Shown piece after piece: positions 6,746 through 15,550 of a stretch of DNA of 64,000 nt. The translations under genes were made by a program, and so were the position numbers. The notes beneath the pieces are model-generated. The model had not been told where the DNA came from and made no database searches. It was given only the letters and a program-made list of their open reading frames with translations. The stretch's first letter is position 1, and each line of letters starts with the position of its first letter. Origin of the DNA: Fen-1258 sp964449775 (GTDB lineage Bacteria > Bacteroidota > Ignavibacteria > Ignavibacteriales > Melioribacteraceae); NCBI GenBank assembly GCA_964449775.1, contig CAYVBQ010000014.1, positions 20,138 through 84,137 of the forward strand. The letters run 5' to 3'.

Positions 6746-7191
6746 TTCTAACTCCCGGTTCAAAAAATGTTAATCAACTGTATAAACTCCAGAGCAGCTC
6801 AGGGGTAATCCGGAGGTATCTCCCTCGATTCACTTCTTAAGTGAAGTGAGTATGTAAGGAATTTTACCTTTACACTTGCGAAGAATACGCAAAGGTTGAT
6901 TAATTAATTGACACAAAGAGATTTCTATAGAAAATAAAATTATCCCGCTAACGCAAATATAATAGTTTGACTGAATTCTTTTTATCTAAATATACCGGGT
7001 GTAAGAAATATTATTCTTTAAAACAGCGAAAGGGTCAAAGACCCTTCCCTACATACAATTAATTAACGGTAAATTGAGTAGAGACGAGGCATGCCTCGTC
7101 TCTACATATTGGTTGATAATTATTATTCCGTTTATGTCGTTTGGCATTATATAATAAGAGACGTCCCATGGGACGTCTCTACACAAAATAA
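6746..7191. repeat. 446-bp intergenic region with several palindromes
   Basis: No gene seen. It holds TTCACTT-CTT-AAGTGAA (about 6830-6846), AAGGGTC-AAA-GACCCTT (about 7031-7047), a 28-bp perfect palindrome GTAGAGACGAGGCA/mirror (7078-7105) and a 24-bp one AGAGACGTCCCA/mirror (7157-7180). The last two share the outer (GT)AGAGACG arm but have different, still self-complementary cores. The 7078 element recurs at 22321 and 22635. Confidence 0.8.
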
Positions 7192-9585
7192 TTAAACGAG
7201 TGATTCTTTCGATCTTCTGTAAGCGGAAATTAAGAATCCCGCTACAACAACAAGCACACCAATCCAAACTAAACTGATGAATGGTTTGATGCTTGCTTCA
7301 ACCGTTAAAACTTCTTTTGGCTTTTCTAAGGAACTGTTTGCCGAGGATATTTTTGATAATTCAAGGTTGACTTTACCCGAAGCATCCATACTTCCAAGTT
7401 TAATTCTGAGATTTGCATCTTTCAAATCAACGGGTATATGTTCTTGTTTGCCGGCAACACTTTTCATCATCGGTTCGACTTCTGTGGTTTTGTAGTTATA
7501 CTTTACAGAAAGTTTTGCGCCTATCTGGAAATCTTTTCCAGCCATCATTGCTTCACGTACTTCGGGAGGAAAGTCGAATTGAGTGAATGTAATTTCCACA
7601 CCGTTGTAATTAGTAGTCTCTCCTTTTTGGATAGAAATTGAAGTTGCCGTTTCATTTTCATTTCCTTCGGAATAACTCACAGGTTCAACATAAAAATCTT
7701 TTGTGAATCCGACTAAAATATCGGGCTCGCGCATAAGACTATTATTAAACTCAGCAATGAACATAACCGGCGCGATAGTGCTTACACTATTTCCGCTTTT
7801 AACTTCGATGTTCATTTTATATTTCTTACCATTCTCAAAAGGTTCTATCCCTTTAAAAGTAAGATCGTGCCCAAAAAGATTTACCGTTTCACCTTTTACA
7901 AGATCAATCTGTTTTTGCTCGGATTTACCTCCTGTTGCAAGAACACCAATTAAGAAAATTGAGATACCGATGTGAGCAATGTATGGTCCGACAAACGATT
8001 TTCTTCCGCGGAATATTTTGTACGCAACTTCTCCATTTACAAAAAGAGCAAATGCAGATGAGAGTGTGAGGATAACATGCATCAGGTTATGAACTCCGCC
8101 AACAACTACAACCAGAAGAGTGAAAACTAATGTTGCAATTATAGAAAACCGTGATTGATTCCAAATATCTTTTCCATCAGTGAATTTCCACTTCAATAAA
8201 ACGCTTAAGCCATTCAGCAAACCAATAATTATTGCGATCGGAAGATTCAATTCATTATAGAAACTTGTCTGAACCGTTGTGCCGAAGATAGGTGCCGAGG
8301 TTCCGACAAGAATAATAATTGCAGAAGCTATTAAGGCAACGGAACCAGTGAAAAGTGCTAACTCGCGCGAGAGAACATTTTCTTCAAATGTGAAATTCTT
8401 AGTAAGATACTTCCAACGGTATACAACTCCACCAATTCCAATGAGTGTGAACGCAGAAAGGAGAATCACTAAGAACCAATAAACCATCATTCCGGGTTCA
8501 CCGAATGAATGAACCGAAGCATCTCCTAGAATTCCGCTTCTGGTTAAGAAAGTGCTGTAGAGTACAAGTATGTATGTCATGATGCTCAATATCAGATTCA
8601 TCTTCACAAATCTTCCAACACTGCCCTTCTCTTGTGTTTTATTTTGCACAAGTAGTGTGTGAATTGATGCGACACCTACAATCCATGGTATAAGCGAAGA
8701 ATTTTCGACAGGATCCCACCCCCAATAACCGCCCCATCCAAGAATGCTGTAAGCCCAATAACCGCCAAGCATAATTCCTAAGCCAAGCACCATCGTGCTG
8801 GAAAGAACCCAAGGCAATGCTTGTTTTACCCAATCGCGATATTCGTTTTTCAAAATTGCCGCCATTGCAAATGCAAATGGGACTGTAGACATTGCAAATC
8901 CTACGAACAGAATCGGCGGATGTATCTGCATCCAAAAATTTTGGAGCAGCGGATTTAATCCTTTTCCTTGAATAATAAAATCATTCAGCGCCACATTACT
9001 GGAAACAAGCGATGCGTAAAGTTCTTTACCCATCTGGATGAACTGCTTATTAGATTGCGGATCGTTGAAGATAAAATTTTGTATTGCCGATAATGAAAGG
9101 AACGCGGGATTGATATTCTTCAATTCGAGATAATCGCTCTCCATCCAGATATAATTGAATGGCGATTTCAGAAGCGGACTAATCATAACCACCAAACCGG
9201 CGAGGCAAAGCGTAAAGATCATCATCACGCGTTGTTCAAGATCGCCGCGCTTAGATGTGTAATCTAGAAGGACTAATCCAATGATAGCCGTGAAGAAAGT
9301 CCATAGCAGAAAACTTCCCTCTTGACCGGCGTAGAAAGTTGACATTAACAATCCGGTGGAAAGATCACTTCCGCTATAGTTGTAAACATACTTATACTGA
9401 TATTGATGAGTAAGAATTGCATGTAGTAGAAGTGCCGAAGATGCAATTATCATAATCGCAGTAGTGTGATAACCTATACGTGCCAGCTTTAATGTATTTT
9501 CATAACCTTTAAAGGTTAGATAATACATAATAACCGTGAACACTCCGGCAAGTAATGCCAGAGTGAGTAATATATTACCAATCAT
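7192..9585 (-). CDS. ccmF: cytochrome c maturation heme lyase CcmF
   Basis: 797 aa polytopic membrane protein of the heme-handling HHP family. The WWD motif WGGYWGWDPVEN lies at 284-295, the binding surface for heme before attachment to apocytochrome c outside the membrane. Many hydrophobic helices fill residues 1-540. A long extracytoplasmic stretch follows and a final TM (ISLVWIGVLVVVAGFLISAY) closes the protein. Longer than the ~650-aa proteobacterial form. Last gene of a minus-strand ccmC-ccmD-ccmE-ccmF run, 21 bp after ccmE. ccmA, ccmB, ccmG and ccmH are not in the window. Confidence 0.95.
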   Translation of the reverse strand: MIGNILLTLALLAGVFTVIMYYLTFKGYENTLKLARIGYHTTAIMIIASSALLLHAILTHQYQYKYVYNYSGSDLSTGLLMSTFYAGQEGSFLLWTFFTAIIGLVLLDYTSKRGDLEQRVMMIFTLCLAGLVVMISPLLKSPFNYIWMESDYLELKNINPAFLSLSAIQNFIFNDPQSNKQFIQMGKELYASLVSSNVALNDFIIQGKGLNPLLQNFWMQIHPPILFVGFAMSTVPFAFAMAAILKNEYRDWVKQALPWVLSSTMVLGLGIMLGGYWAYSILGWGGYWGWDPVENSSLIPWIVGVASIHTLLVQNKTQEKGSVGRFVKMNLILSIMTYILVLYSTFLTRSGILGDASVHSFGEPGMMVYWFLVILLSAFTLIGIGGVVYRWKYLTKNFTFEENVLSRELALFTGSVALIASAIIILVGTSAPIFGTTVQTSFYNELNLPIAIIIGLLNGLSVLLKWKFTDGKDIWNQSRFSIIATLVFTLLVVVVGGVHNLMHVILTLSSAFALFVNGEVAYKIFRGRKSFVGPYIAHIGISIFLIGVLATGGKSEQKQIDLVKGETVNLFGHDLTFKGIEPFENGKKYKMNIEVKSGNSVSTIAPVMFIAEFNNSLMREPDILVGFTKDFYVEPVSYSEGNENETATSISIQKGETTNYNGVEITFTQFDFPPEVREAMMAGKDFQIGAKLSVKYNYKTTEVEPMMKSVAGKQEHIPVDLKDANLRIKLGSMDASGKVNLELSKISSANSSLEKPKEVLTVEASIKPFISLVWIGVLVVVAGFLISAYRRSKESLV

Positions 9586-9606
9586 AAAATCTCCTAACTG
9601 CTAACC

Positions 9607-9996
9607 TTATGAGTTAGCTTTTTGGCCCGGTTGATCTTGATATTTTGACGGGCACTTGGTGAGAATATCGGTCGCGTGAAAATTGCCCTGAGTGTATTTA
9701 CCGGTAACAACAACACTAGTTGATGATTCAAAGTTGTTTGGAATTGTTCCGTGATAATAGACCTTCATCTGATTACCTTCTGTATCCTTCATATAGAAAG
9801 AAAACACGTTATTGGTTTTATCAATCTCGTAATTTTTTTCCTTCACCCATGTACCGGTTGCTTTAATAGTTTTACCGGATTGCATAATCTTGGTAAAATT
9901 TTGCTCGTATGAAACATTAGTTTGTGTGAATAGATAGATCATCACACCAAGAAACACTACTATAATAGCCCCGCCGAAGATATATTTATTTTTCAT
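9607..9996 (-). CDS. ccmE: cytochrome c maturation heme chaperone CcmE, CxxxY type
   Basis: 129 aa with an N-terminal TM anchor (residues ~5-23) and an OB-fold periplasmic domain (VKATGTW-like strands, YYHGTIPNNF, VVVTGKY). The heme-linking motif is CPSKY (C115-Y119) instead of the classical HxxxY. This Cys variant is known from archaea and sulfate reducers. It receives heme from CcmC and passes it to CcmF. AAGGAG lies 9 bases before the ATG, inside the end of ccmD, and the ccmD stop is 4 bases away, so translation is probably coupled. Confidence 0.93.
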   Translation of the reverse strand: MKNKYIFGGAIIVVFLGVMIYLFTQTNVSYEQNFTKIMQSGKTIKATGTWVKEKNYEIDKTNNVFSFYMKDTEGNQMKVYYHGTIPNNFESSTSVVVTGKYTQGNFHATDILTKCPSKYQDQPGQKANS

Positions 9997-10000
9997 TGAA

Positions 10001-10150
10001 TTATTTCTCCTTTAATTCTTTTTCGATTGCTTTGAGACGTTTATCTGTATTTAACAGGAATAAAAATATTCCAGCCCACACAACAAGTACAATAACTAGA
10101 ACAATGTATATCGAGTTTTTCTCGAAAAATCCTAAAAATCCGTTTTCCAA
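10001..10150 (-). CDS. ccmD: CcmD-like small membrane protein
   Basis: 49 aa from TTG at 10150 with GAGG 6 bases upstream. The sequence is MENGFLGFFEKNS, then one TM (IYIVLVIVLVVWAGIFLFLL), then a charged tail NTDKRLKAIEKELKEK, the classic CcmD plan (single TM plus Lys/Glu-rich cytoplasmic helix). CcmD helps release holo-CcmE from the CcmABC complex. It sits exactly between ccmC (8-bp gap) and ccmE (4-bp gap). Confidence 0.85.
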   Translation of the reverse strand: MENGFLGFFEKNSIYIVLVIVLVVWAGIFLFLLNTDKRLKAIEKELKEK

Positions 10151-10158
10151 CCTCTACC

Positions 10159-10881
10159 TCAGTTTAATTTTTTAGAAAGATTTTCTTTTATGATAATCGC
10201 TTTGGCTCTAAGATTCCACAACCAGTAATAAAGAATTGTGAAGGCAAAGAGTGATGTAAAAAATACCAACCTCATACTCCCGTTCATTTTAAAATCAACA
10301 ACAGGACTTGTACCCTGAACAACTTTATTTGTTACCGGATCAATTTCCAGTGAGCCCGGGTGCAATCCCATCATAATTCTCGGCATGATGAAAATAAAAA
10401 ACGGAACGGTTAAGAAGGCAATAATTGAATATACCGCCGATAGCCGTGCGCGTTTATCTTCATTATCAATAGCGGAACGAAGCGCAAAGAGAGAGCCGTA
10501 AATTAACAATAGAATAAAGATGCTTGTTTCGCGCGGGTCCCAATTCCAAAATGAGCCCCAATTAAATTTTGCCCATATTGATCCCGTAACTGTGGCTAAA
10601 ATTGAGAACATCATTCCAAGTTGAAGAGCCGCGGATGATCTTGAATCATCATCCAAATTTTTATTACGTAAATATTTTACTCCGTAAATCATTGCCATCA
10701 GAAAAGCCACTACAGAGAGCCAGGCAGTCGGTACATGAAAGAAAATTATTTTAGCTTTCTCTTCCAGTCCGGGAATTATCGGGAATTGAGTCCATGAAGT
10801 AGGGTGTGGTACAATTGGAAATGATATACCTGTGATGATGACAAAACACATTAGAACAAAGAGGGTTATTTTCCAAATCAT
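10159..10881 (-). CDS. ccmC: heme transfer protein CcmC
   Basis: 240 aa from the ATG at 10881 (MIWKITLFVLMCF), which directly begins the first TM; a longer frame opens at 10929 without a ribosome site. The WWD box WGSFWNWDPRET lies at ~108-119, flanked by six predicted TM helices and periplasmic His residues (FFHVPTAW, GLHPGSLE). It loads heme onto CcmE. First gene of the ccmCDEF run. Confidence 0.95.
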   Translation of the reverse strand: MIWKITLFVLMCFVIITGISFPIVPHPTSWTQFPIIPGLEEKAKIIFFHVPTAWLSVVAFLMAMIYGVKYLRNKNLDDDSRSSAALQLGMMFSILATVTGSIWAKFNWGSFWNWDPRETSIFILLLIYGSLFALRSAIDNEDKRARLSAVYSIIAFLTVPFFIFIMPRIMMGLHPGSLEIDPVTNKVVQGTSPVVDFKMNGSMRLVFFTSLFAFTILYYWLWNLRAKAIIIKENLSKKLN

Positions 10882-11073
10882 ATACGTTCTTTCTATGAGT
10901 AGAATAATTAATAGGATACTGTGGGTCAAAAATAGGTAATTGAATCTTGATTTTCAAAGAAACATAATATTCTTATGAAGATAGAACTTTAGTAGGAATA
11001 ACCTATTTTTAGATGAAGACTCAAACATATTTGTAGTATAACCGTCTAACGGTTTAGAGAAATAGAGAATAGA

Positions 11074-12156
11074 GTGTCAAATTCGAACCCGATAAAAAGA
11101 TTATTCGATCTCTACACTAGCGATTTGAGCTATCAAGAGATTGAGCGCCTCATCAAGAGAGAAGCCGGAGAAGTTTATGATTTTTTTGCAAAAGAAATTC
11201 CTAAACCCAACCCTTCGAAAAGTAAATTTTCACGAGGGCTAATTTTTCTCAGAAGTTTATTCAACGCATTTATACTCAAACTCACACCCGCAAGAAGAGC
11301 TTTTTACTTAGCGTCTCTTCTTTTTTTTATAGTCGGCTATACAAGTGTGAATCATGGATATGCATTGCTCGCATTCATCATACTCAATCTTTTACTTGCC
11401 TTCGAACTTGCCGATAAACTTTCTGCCCGCGGAGAATTAGACGTTGCACGTAAAATTCAATTCGATCTGATACCTAAACATTCAGCAAAGATTTTTAATT
11501 ATGAAATTGTATCTTATTATGAACCTGCACGCGAAGTGGGTGGTGATTATTTCGATATTATAGAATCACCGGAAAGATCTTACATAGTGGTTGGAGATAT
11601 TTCCGGCAAAGGGATGGCTGCTGCTCTTTATATGGTACGTGTTCAATCCATTATCCATATGCTGTTAGAAAGTCTAAGCGGAGTGAAGGAAATAATTATC
11701 AATCTTAAAAAATATTTCTCCAAAAATCTTAGAAGAGAATATTTTTTGACTCTTTCGATGGCATCGGTGGAAAATGATGGATCCATAAAAATTTGCCGGG
11801 CAGGACATATGCCCACATTCTGGTTTAAAAGTAGCTCGAACGAATTTGTTATTGTTTGTCCGCAAGGACTTGGAATTGGTTTGAATGATAAGGGTATTTT
11901 CGAAAAGACATTGGAAGAAGTTACAATTCAACCGGAAAGCAAGGATATTATATTCTTCTTCACCGATGGAATTTCTGAGGCGATGAATCCATACTTCCAG
12001 CTTTTTGGTGAAGAGAATATTAAACGTATTATAAAAGACAATTCGAATAAATCTGCCGAAGAAATTAAAAGTGTATTGCTTAATGCCATCATCTCATTTA
12101 GAGGAACAGCATATCAAAATGACGATCTCACTTTCGTCATCCTAAAAGCAGATTAG
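11074..12156 (+). CDS. membrane-anchored SpoIIE/RsbU-type PP2C phosphatase
   Basis: 360 aa, GTG start. The N-terminal cytoplasmic part is followed by two TM segments (~77-113, AFYLASLLFFIVGYTSV and ALLAFIILNLLLAF) and then a SpoIIE domain (~125-358). Metal-binding PP2C motifs include REVGGDYFDII, VVGDISGKGMAAALYM, FFTDGISEAMN and QNDDLTFVILK. Such enzymes dephosphorylate anti-anti-sigma factors in partner-switching cascades. The RsbW-like kinase at 13899-14315 is a plausible partner. It ends 4 bp overlapping, tail to tail, with the Sel1 gene. Confidence 0.92.
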   Translation: MSNSNPIKRLFDLYTSDLSYQEIERLIKREAGEVYDFFAKEIPKPNPSKSKFSRGLIFLRSLFNAFILKLTPARRAFYLASLLFFIVGYTSVNHGYALLAFIILNLLLAFELADKLSARGELDVARKIQFDLIPKHSAKIFNYEIVSYYEPAREVGGDYFDIIESPERSYIVVGDISGKGMAAALYMVRVQSIIHMLLESLSGVKEIIINLKKYFSKNLRREYFLTLSMASVENDGSIKICRAGHMPTFWFKSSSNEFVIVCPQGLGIGLNDKGIFEKTLEEVTIQPESKDIIFFFTDGISEAMNPYFQLFGEENIKRIIKDNSNKSAEEIKSVLLNAIISFRGTAYQNDDLTFVILKAD

Positions 12157-13688
12157 TTTACATCGAAGATTTTAAACTCATCATCTTCGGGTCTTAGTTC
12201 ATCATACATTCGTTTGAGAGAATTGAAAGCAGTTTCGTTTCCTCTTTGAGACGCCTGGCGGTACAAACGAATTGCAATTCCTTTACTTTCTTTAACTCCT
12301 AATCCCTTCTCATAACAAAAACCAAGAGCTGTTTGAGCCAGGACTGATCCTTCATCTGAAATTTGTTCCAGAATTATTATATCCTCGGAAATATTTTGGG
12401 AAGTCGAATCAACAACATCACTAAACGCTATGCGAACAGCAGCTTCTTTGCTGCCCAATCCTTTCGCCATAGTCCAATACTCAAATGCTTTTTGTTTGTT
12501 CTTTTGAACGAGGGTTCCTGTCGAGTAAAGAAGACCCATTTCGATCATTGATGGGATGTGCTTTTTATCAACAGCATTCTTGAGGAAATCGAGCGCTTGT
12601 TGATTTGATTCGCCTCCGGCGAATTGGTTATCAAATCCTAGTGCAGAAATTCCAGCCCATGCATACATAGCATTAGCGTCCCCGCTTGCAATTTTTTCTT
12701 TGAGTTTGCTAAATAGTTCTTTTGACTGAATCATTCTAAATAAATATTCACCCGCTTTGAGTGAGCCTAAACGATATGCACGCAGATAGTTAACAACTGT
12801 GAGAACCAAATCCTTTTGGAAAATAATTCCATTCTCATAACCACGACCAATAATTAATAGAGCTTCAGGACTTCCGCTCTCGGAGGCGAATTTTAGTAAA
12901 CCAAATGTGCTTGTATCTTTTGGCATAGTTTCTTTGGTAAGATTATCTAATCCAAGAAAAATTTTCAACTCCTCAGGTTTTTTCTTAAGGACCTCATTTA
13001 TCAGATCCTCTTTCTTATCTTTTTTATCGAAATCATAAAAATCCAAATCCCAATTTGGATTCATCAATTGAGTTGTTTCCTCTCCCTGCTTAAGTGCGCT
13101 TTGAATGTCTTCCTTCGAAAGAGAATCCCGTGATGGTGAAAAACCGCTTTTCAATAATTGTTTTAATGCTTCTTTAGCCGGTTCATATTTACCCGCAGCG
13201 GCTAATTTGAAATAATGGTATGCCTTGTTTAAATCTCTATTGAGTAAAAGATTGTCTGTGTATGATAATCCAACTGCAAATTGTGCATCCGGTAAACCTG
13301 CATTAGCGGCAACCTTAAAATTCTGATATGCTTCAAATGGATTCCAGGGCACGCCAATACCATTATACAGCATTATTCCGTAATTGAAACGTGCAGCAGG
13401 CAGGTTTTGATCAACCGCTTTTCTTATCCAATAAATTGCCTTTGCAGTATCGGCTTGAAATCCGTTAGCGAGTAAGTAACGAAGACCAAGTTCATGCTCT
13501 GCGTAAGGATCGTTACGGTTTGCTTCTGTAACTAAAACATATCCTGCAATAAGAGAATAGGAAGGATATTTTGCTTTGATCAGTGGATATTTACGCGGGA
13601 AGTTATCTCTGAATGCTTCACTACGTGTAGAGTCCTGAGCAAATATTGAAATTGAAACGAGAAGAAAGAATGTGATAATACTTCGCAA
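12153..13688 (-). CDS. secreted Sel1-like repeat (SLR/TPR) protein
   Basis: 511 aa, probable TTG start followed by a signal peptide (RSIITFFLLVSISIFAQ). Multiple Sel1 repeats are visible, e.g. AEHELGLRYLLANGFQADTA, ARFNYGIMLYNGIGVPWNPF, AQFAVGLSYTDNLLLNRDL, ALLIIGRGYENGIIFQKD, MIEMGLLYSTGTLVQKN and AQTALGFCYEKGLGVKES. Such alpha-solenoids are protein-binding scaffolds. No enzymatic motif. A charged insert (KKDKKEDLINEVLKKKPEE) splits the repeats near residue 225. Specific partner unknown. Confidence 0.88.
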   Translation of the reverse strand: MRSIITFFLLVSISIFAQDSTRSEAFRDNFPRKYPLIKAKYPSYSLIAGYVLVTEANRNDPYAEHELGLRYLLANGFQADTAKAIYWIRKAVDQNLPAARFNYGIMLYNGIGVPWNPFEAYQNFKVAANAGLPDAQFAVGLSYTDNLLLNRDLNKAYHYFKLAAAGKYEPAKEALKQLLKSGFSPSRDSLSKEDIQSALKQGEETTQLMNPNWDLDFYDFDKKDKKEDLINEVLKKKPEELKIFLGLDNLTKETMPKDTSTFGLLKFASESGSPEALLIIGRGYENGIIFQKDLVLTVVNYLRAYRLGSLKAGEYLFRMIQSKELFSKLKEKIASGDANAMYAWAGISALGFDNQFAGGESNQQALDFLKNAVDKKHIPSMIEMGLLYSTGTLVQKNKQKAFEYWTMAKGLGSKEAAVRIAFSDVVDSTSQNISEDIIILEQISDEGSVLAQTALGFCYEKGLGVKESKGIAIRLYRQASQRGNETAFNSLKRMYDELRPEDDEFKIFDVN

Positions 13689-13722
13689 AGGTTTGCCAGT
13701 TTTTATTTGGTGATAAATTTAA

Positions 13723-13816
13723 TTAAGGGTGGTTCTAAAAACTTCAATATTCTCTGCGGACTTTGCGTTCTCTACATTAAGTTTTTACAAAAAATAGTTT
13801 TTAGAACCCGCCTTAA
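13723..13816. mobile_element. MITE-like element, copy 1 (TTAAGGGnGGTTCTAAAAA ends)
   Basis: 94 bp starting TTAAGGGTGGTTCTAAAAAC and ending with GTTTTTAGAACCCGCCTTAA, imperfect terminal inverted repeats of ~20 bp. The inside holds CTCTGCGGACTTTGCGTTCTCT. A second copy with the same ends is at 25207-25311. No ORF. TTAA at both ends could be the target. Confidence 0.75.
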
Positions 13817-13898
13817 GAGTATGAATTATAAGAATGACCTTATACAATGATTATGCGTGCATGTTTCTTGAATTAGACTTTTATTTTGGGGTCAGTGT

Positions 13899-14315
13899 TT
13901 AAATCAACCACTTCTTTAGTATGAAATAATTTTTTCCATCTATAGAATTGTAGCTCAACTCATCCATAAGTTGTTTTATGATGAACAATCCCATTCCGCC
14001 CTCAGGTAAATTTTCAATATCTGCCGGATCAAAATCGAGATCTTTAATTATTAAATTCTTTCTTGGAAAACCGGCATCAACAATTTCAATTTCTAAAAAT
14101 TTGGAATCTTTTTTAATGTTAATATCGATCATCCTGGAATTATCATTGCCATAAGAATGTTTTATTACATTGTTCAGTGCTTCGGTAAGGCAAATTTCCA
14201 CGGCATTGCAAAGATGCTCTTCCAGATTATCATCAGCTAAATATTTTCTTATTTGTTGATTTATTTCAATGACGTTTCCGTAATCGCTTGTAATATTAAA
14301 ATTCTGTTCAGTCAA
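13899..14315 (-). CDS. RsbW-like anti-sigma serine kinase (HATPase_c_2)
   Basis: 138 aa single GHKL ATPase domain. The N box is EALNNVIKHSYG (~residues 46-57), the G1 box IVDAGFP and the G2 box GGMGLFIIKQLMDELSY. There is no DHp domain, so it is the free-standing serine kinase type that binds a sigma factor or anti-anti-sigma partner. The SpoIIE phosphatase at 11074-12156 would act in the opposite direction. Confidence 0.9.
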   Translation of the reverse strand: MTEQNFNITSDYGNVIEINQQIRKYLADDNLEEHLCNAVEICLTEALNNVIKHSYGNDNSRMIDINIKKDSKFLEIEIVDAGFPRKNLIIKDLDFDPADIENLPEGGMGLFIIKQLMDELSYNSIDGKNYFILKKWLI

Positions 14316-15098
14316 TTATTCATTTCTTTATTTGCCTTTTACAATATAAAAAAGAGGAATTAAAGACCAAAGCATAATGCTGGGAATTTGAATTTATTCT
14401 GGATGTTGAAGCAATTCACGCTTCGCGGAATTTTAATAAGAGGGAACCGTCGCAAAAGATCGTTTGTCAACACTAATCCCGATTCATCGGGACGAAGTGA
14501 TCTCATTTTTTATAAAAGCAAAAGATTGCCTGCCGCAGGCAGGCACATAGGCGTCAACCTAATTTTATGATTTTTTTTAGATTACTGTATGGTATGAACT
14601 GTAAAAATATGCGAAAACAGACTTCCTTAAACGCTTTTTGTTAGTATTACCTTGTTTGTTATTTTTCTAATTGAAACCAATATATCATCCCACGTCAGAG
14701 CCGGGCAGGCCTAACGGGATTTAGAATTCATAAGTCACCTTACGAAAGGTGTCATTCTGAATGGATCCGGCATTAGCCGGAGGAGTGATGAATCTCGGAA
14801 TCGAGCAAAAAAGAAGTTTTTAGATTCTTCCCCCGATAATCCGCCGAGGAATAATAATGTCTTTGCGTAACATCAGTTCATAATCCCAGAGGGATTACAT
14901 ATTTATAGAAAAAATGAACAAAAAAATAAATAAAATCCCTTTAGGGATGAGATATAAAACCCATATTTTGTTATATGAACGACGCAATTGTTCAAATTTC
15001 TATTGGAGAATTTTTTATTAAGTTGACGCCTATGTCCGGCAGGCAGGCTCCTCACAATAACCGCCTATATTACTTTTGAGACAGCCCCGGGTAAAAAT
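14316..15098. other. 783-bp gene-free repeat region
   Basis: Beyond the element at 14545-15035 it contains the fragment AATTCACGCTTCGCGGA and the hairpin CCTGCCGCAGGCAGG (~14529-14543). A 60-codon plus-strand frame at 14388 has no similarity that I recognise and runs into the repeat, so it is not called. Confidence 0.7.
14545..15035. mobile_element. decayed element bounded by ACATAGGCGTCAAC inverted ends
   Basis: The left end ACATAGGCGTCAACCTAAT (14545) and the right end ATTAAGTTGACGCCTATGT (to 15035) are near-perfect inverted repeats enclosing 491 bp without a credible gene. Inside are the dispersed words CCGGCATTAGCCGG (about 14770) and 'cccagagggattacat ... ccctttagggatgagat' (14887-14954). 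GCAGGCAGGC-containing hairpins abut both ends. Confidence 0.5.
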
Positions 15099-15296
15099 CT
15101 ATTTTGTTTCAGATTTAGTTTTACATGTGGAGATACCAAACGGAAGATACGCCGGGCACCAACCGGTAGTTGATGTGAATAGTGGAATAATTCCGACTAA
15201 GCCCCACCAGCTCTGATAGAGAATTCCGAGTGCGATTATTACTAAACCGAGAATAAGACGAACAACTTTATCAATACCACCAACATTCTTTTTCAT
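15099..15296 (-). CDS. DUF2892 family small inner-membrane protein
   Basis: 65 aa. MKKNVGGIDKVVRLILGLVI followed by two short TM segments and GWCPAYLPFGISTCK is the DUF2892 pattern (N-terminal NVGxxDRxxR, C-terminal CPxYxPxGxxTC). The two cysteines in the tail are conserved in the family. Often linked to rhodanese or sulfur genes, but no such gene is adjacent here. Exact function unknown. Confidence 0.88.
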   Translation of the reverse strand: MKKNVGGIDKVVRLILGLVIIALGILYQSWWGLVGIIPLFTSTTGWCPAYLPFGISTCKTKSETK

Positions 15297-15355
15297 TTTA
15301 ACTCCTTTGTTTGTGTGAACATGTGATGTAATATCGGAATAAAAGATTCAAGACA

Positions 15356-15550
15356 CTACCTAAGTAAAACCATTTTTTTCGACTGGATAAATCCATTAGC
15401 TTTTAATGAGTAGATATAAATTCCGCTGGTCAGTGTTGAACGTAGAGTGGAGAATGTAGAGCTATAAATTCCAGCGGTCTGAGCTTCATTTACTAAGGTT
15501 GCAACTTCTTGTCCCAACAGATCAAAAACTTTTAAAGAAACATGACCGGC
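15356..15550 (-). pseudogene. out-of-frame T9SS C-terminal sorting domain of the GH18 gene
   Basis: The alternate frame reads AAGHVSLKVFDLLGQEVATL, then VNEAQTAGIYSS..LRSTLTSGIYIYSL and ends QSKKMVLLR, stop at 15356. This is the standard Por_Secre_tail sequence that should follow YRLP. Reinserting one GGCTGCC unit gives YRLPAAGHVSLKV, the family consensus. Confidence 0.85.

Noticed and set aside
14388..14570. 60-codon ORF in the repeat region
   Set aside because: Runs through dispersed repeats and has no homology that I can see.
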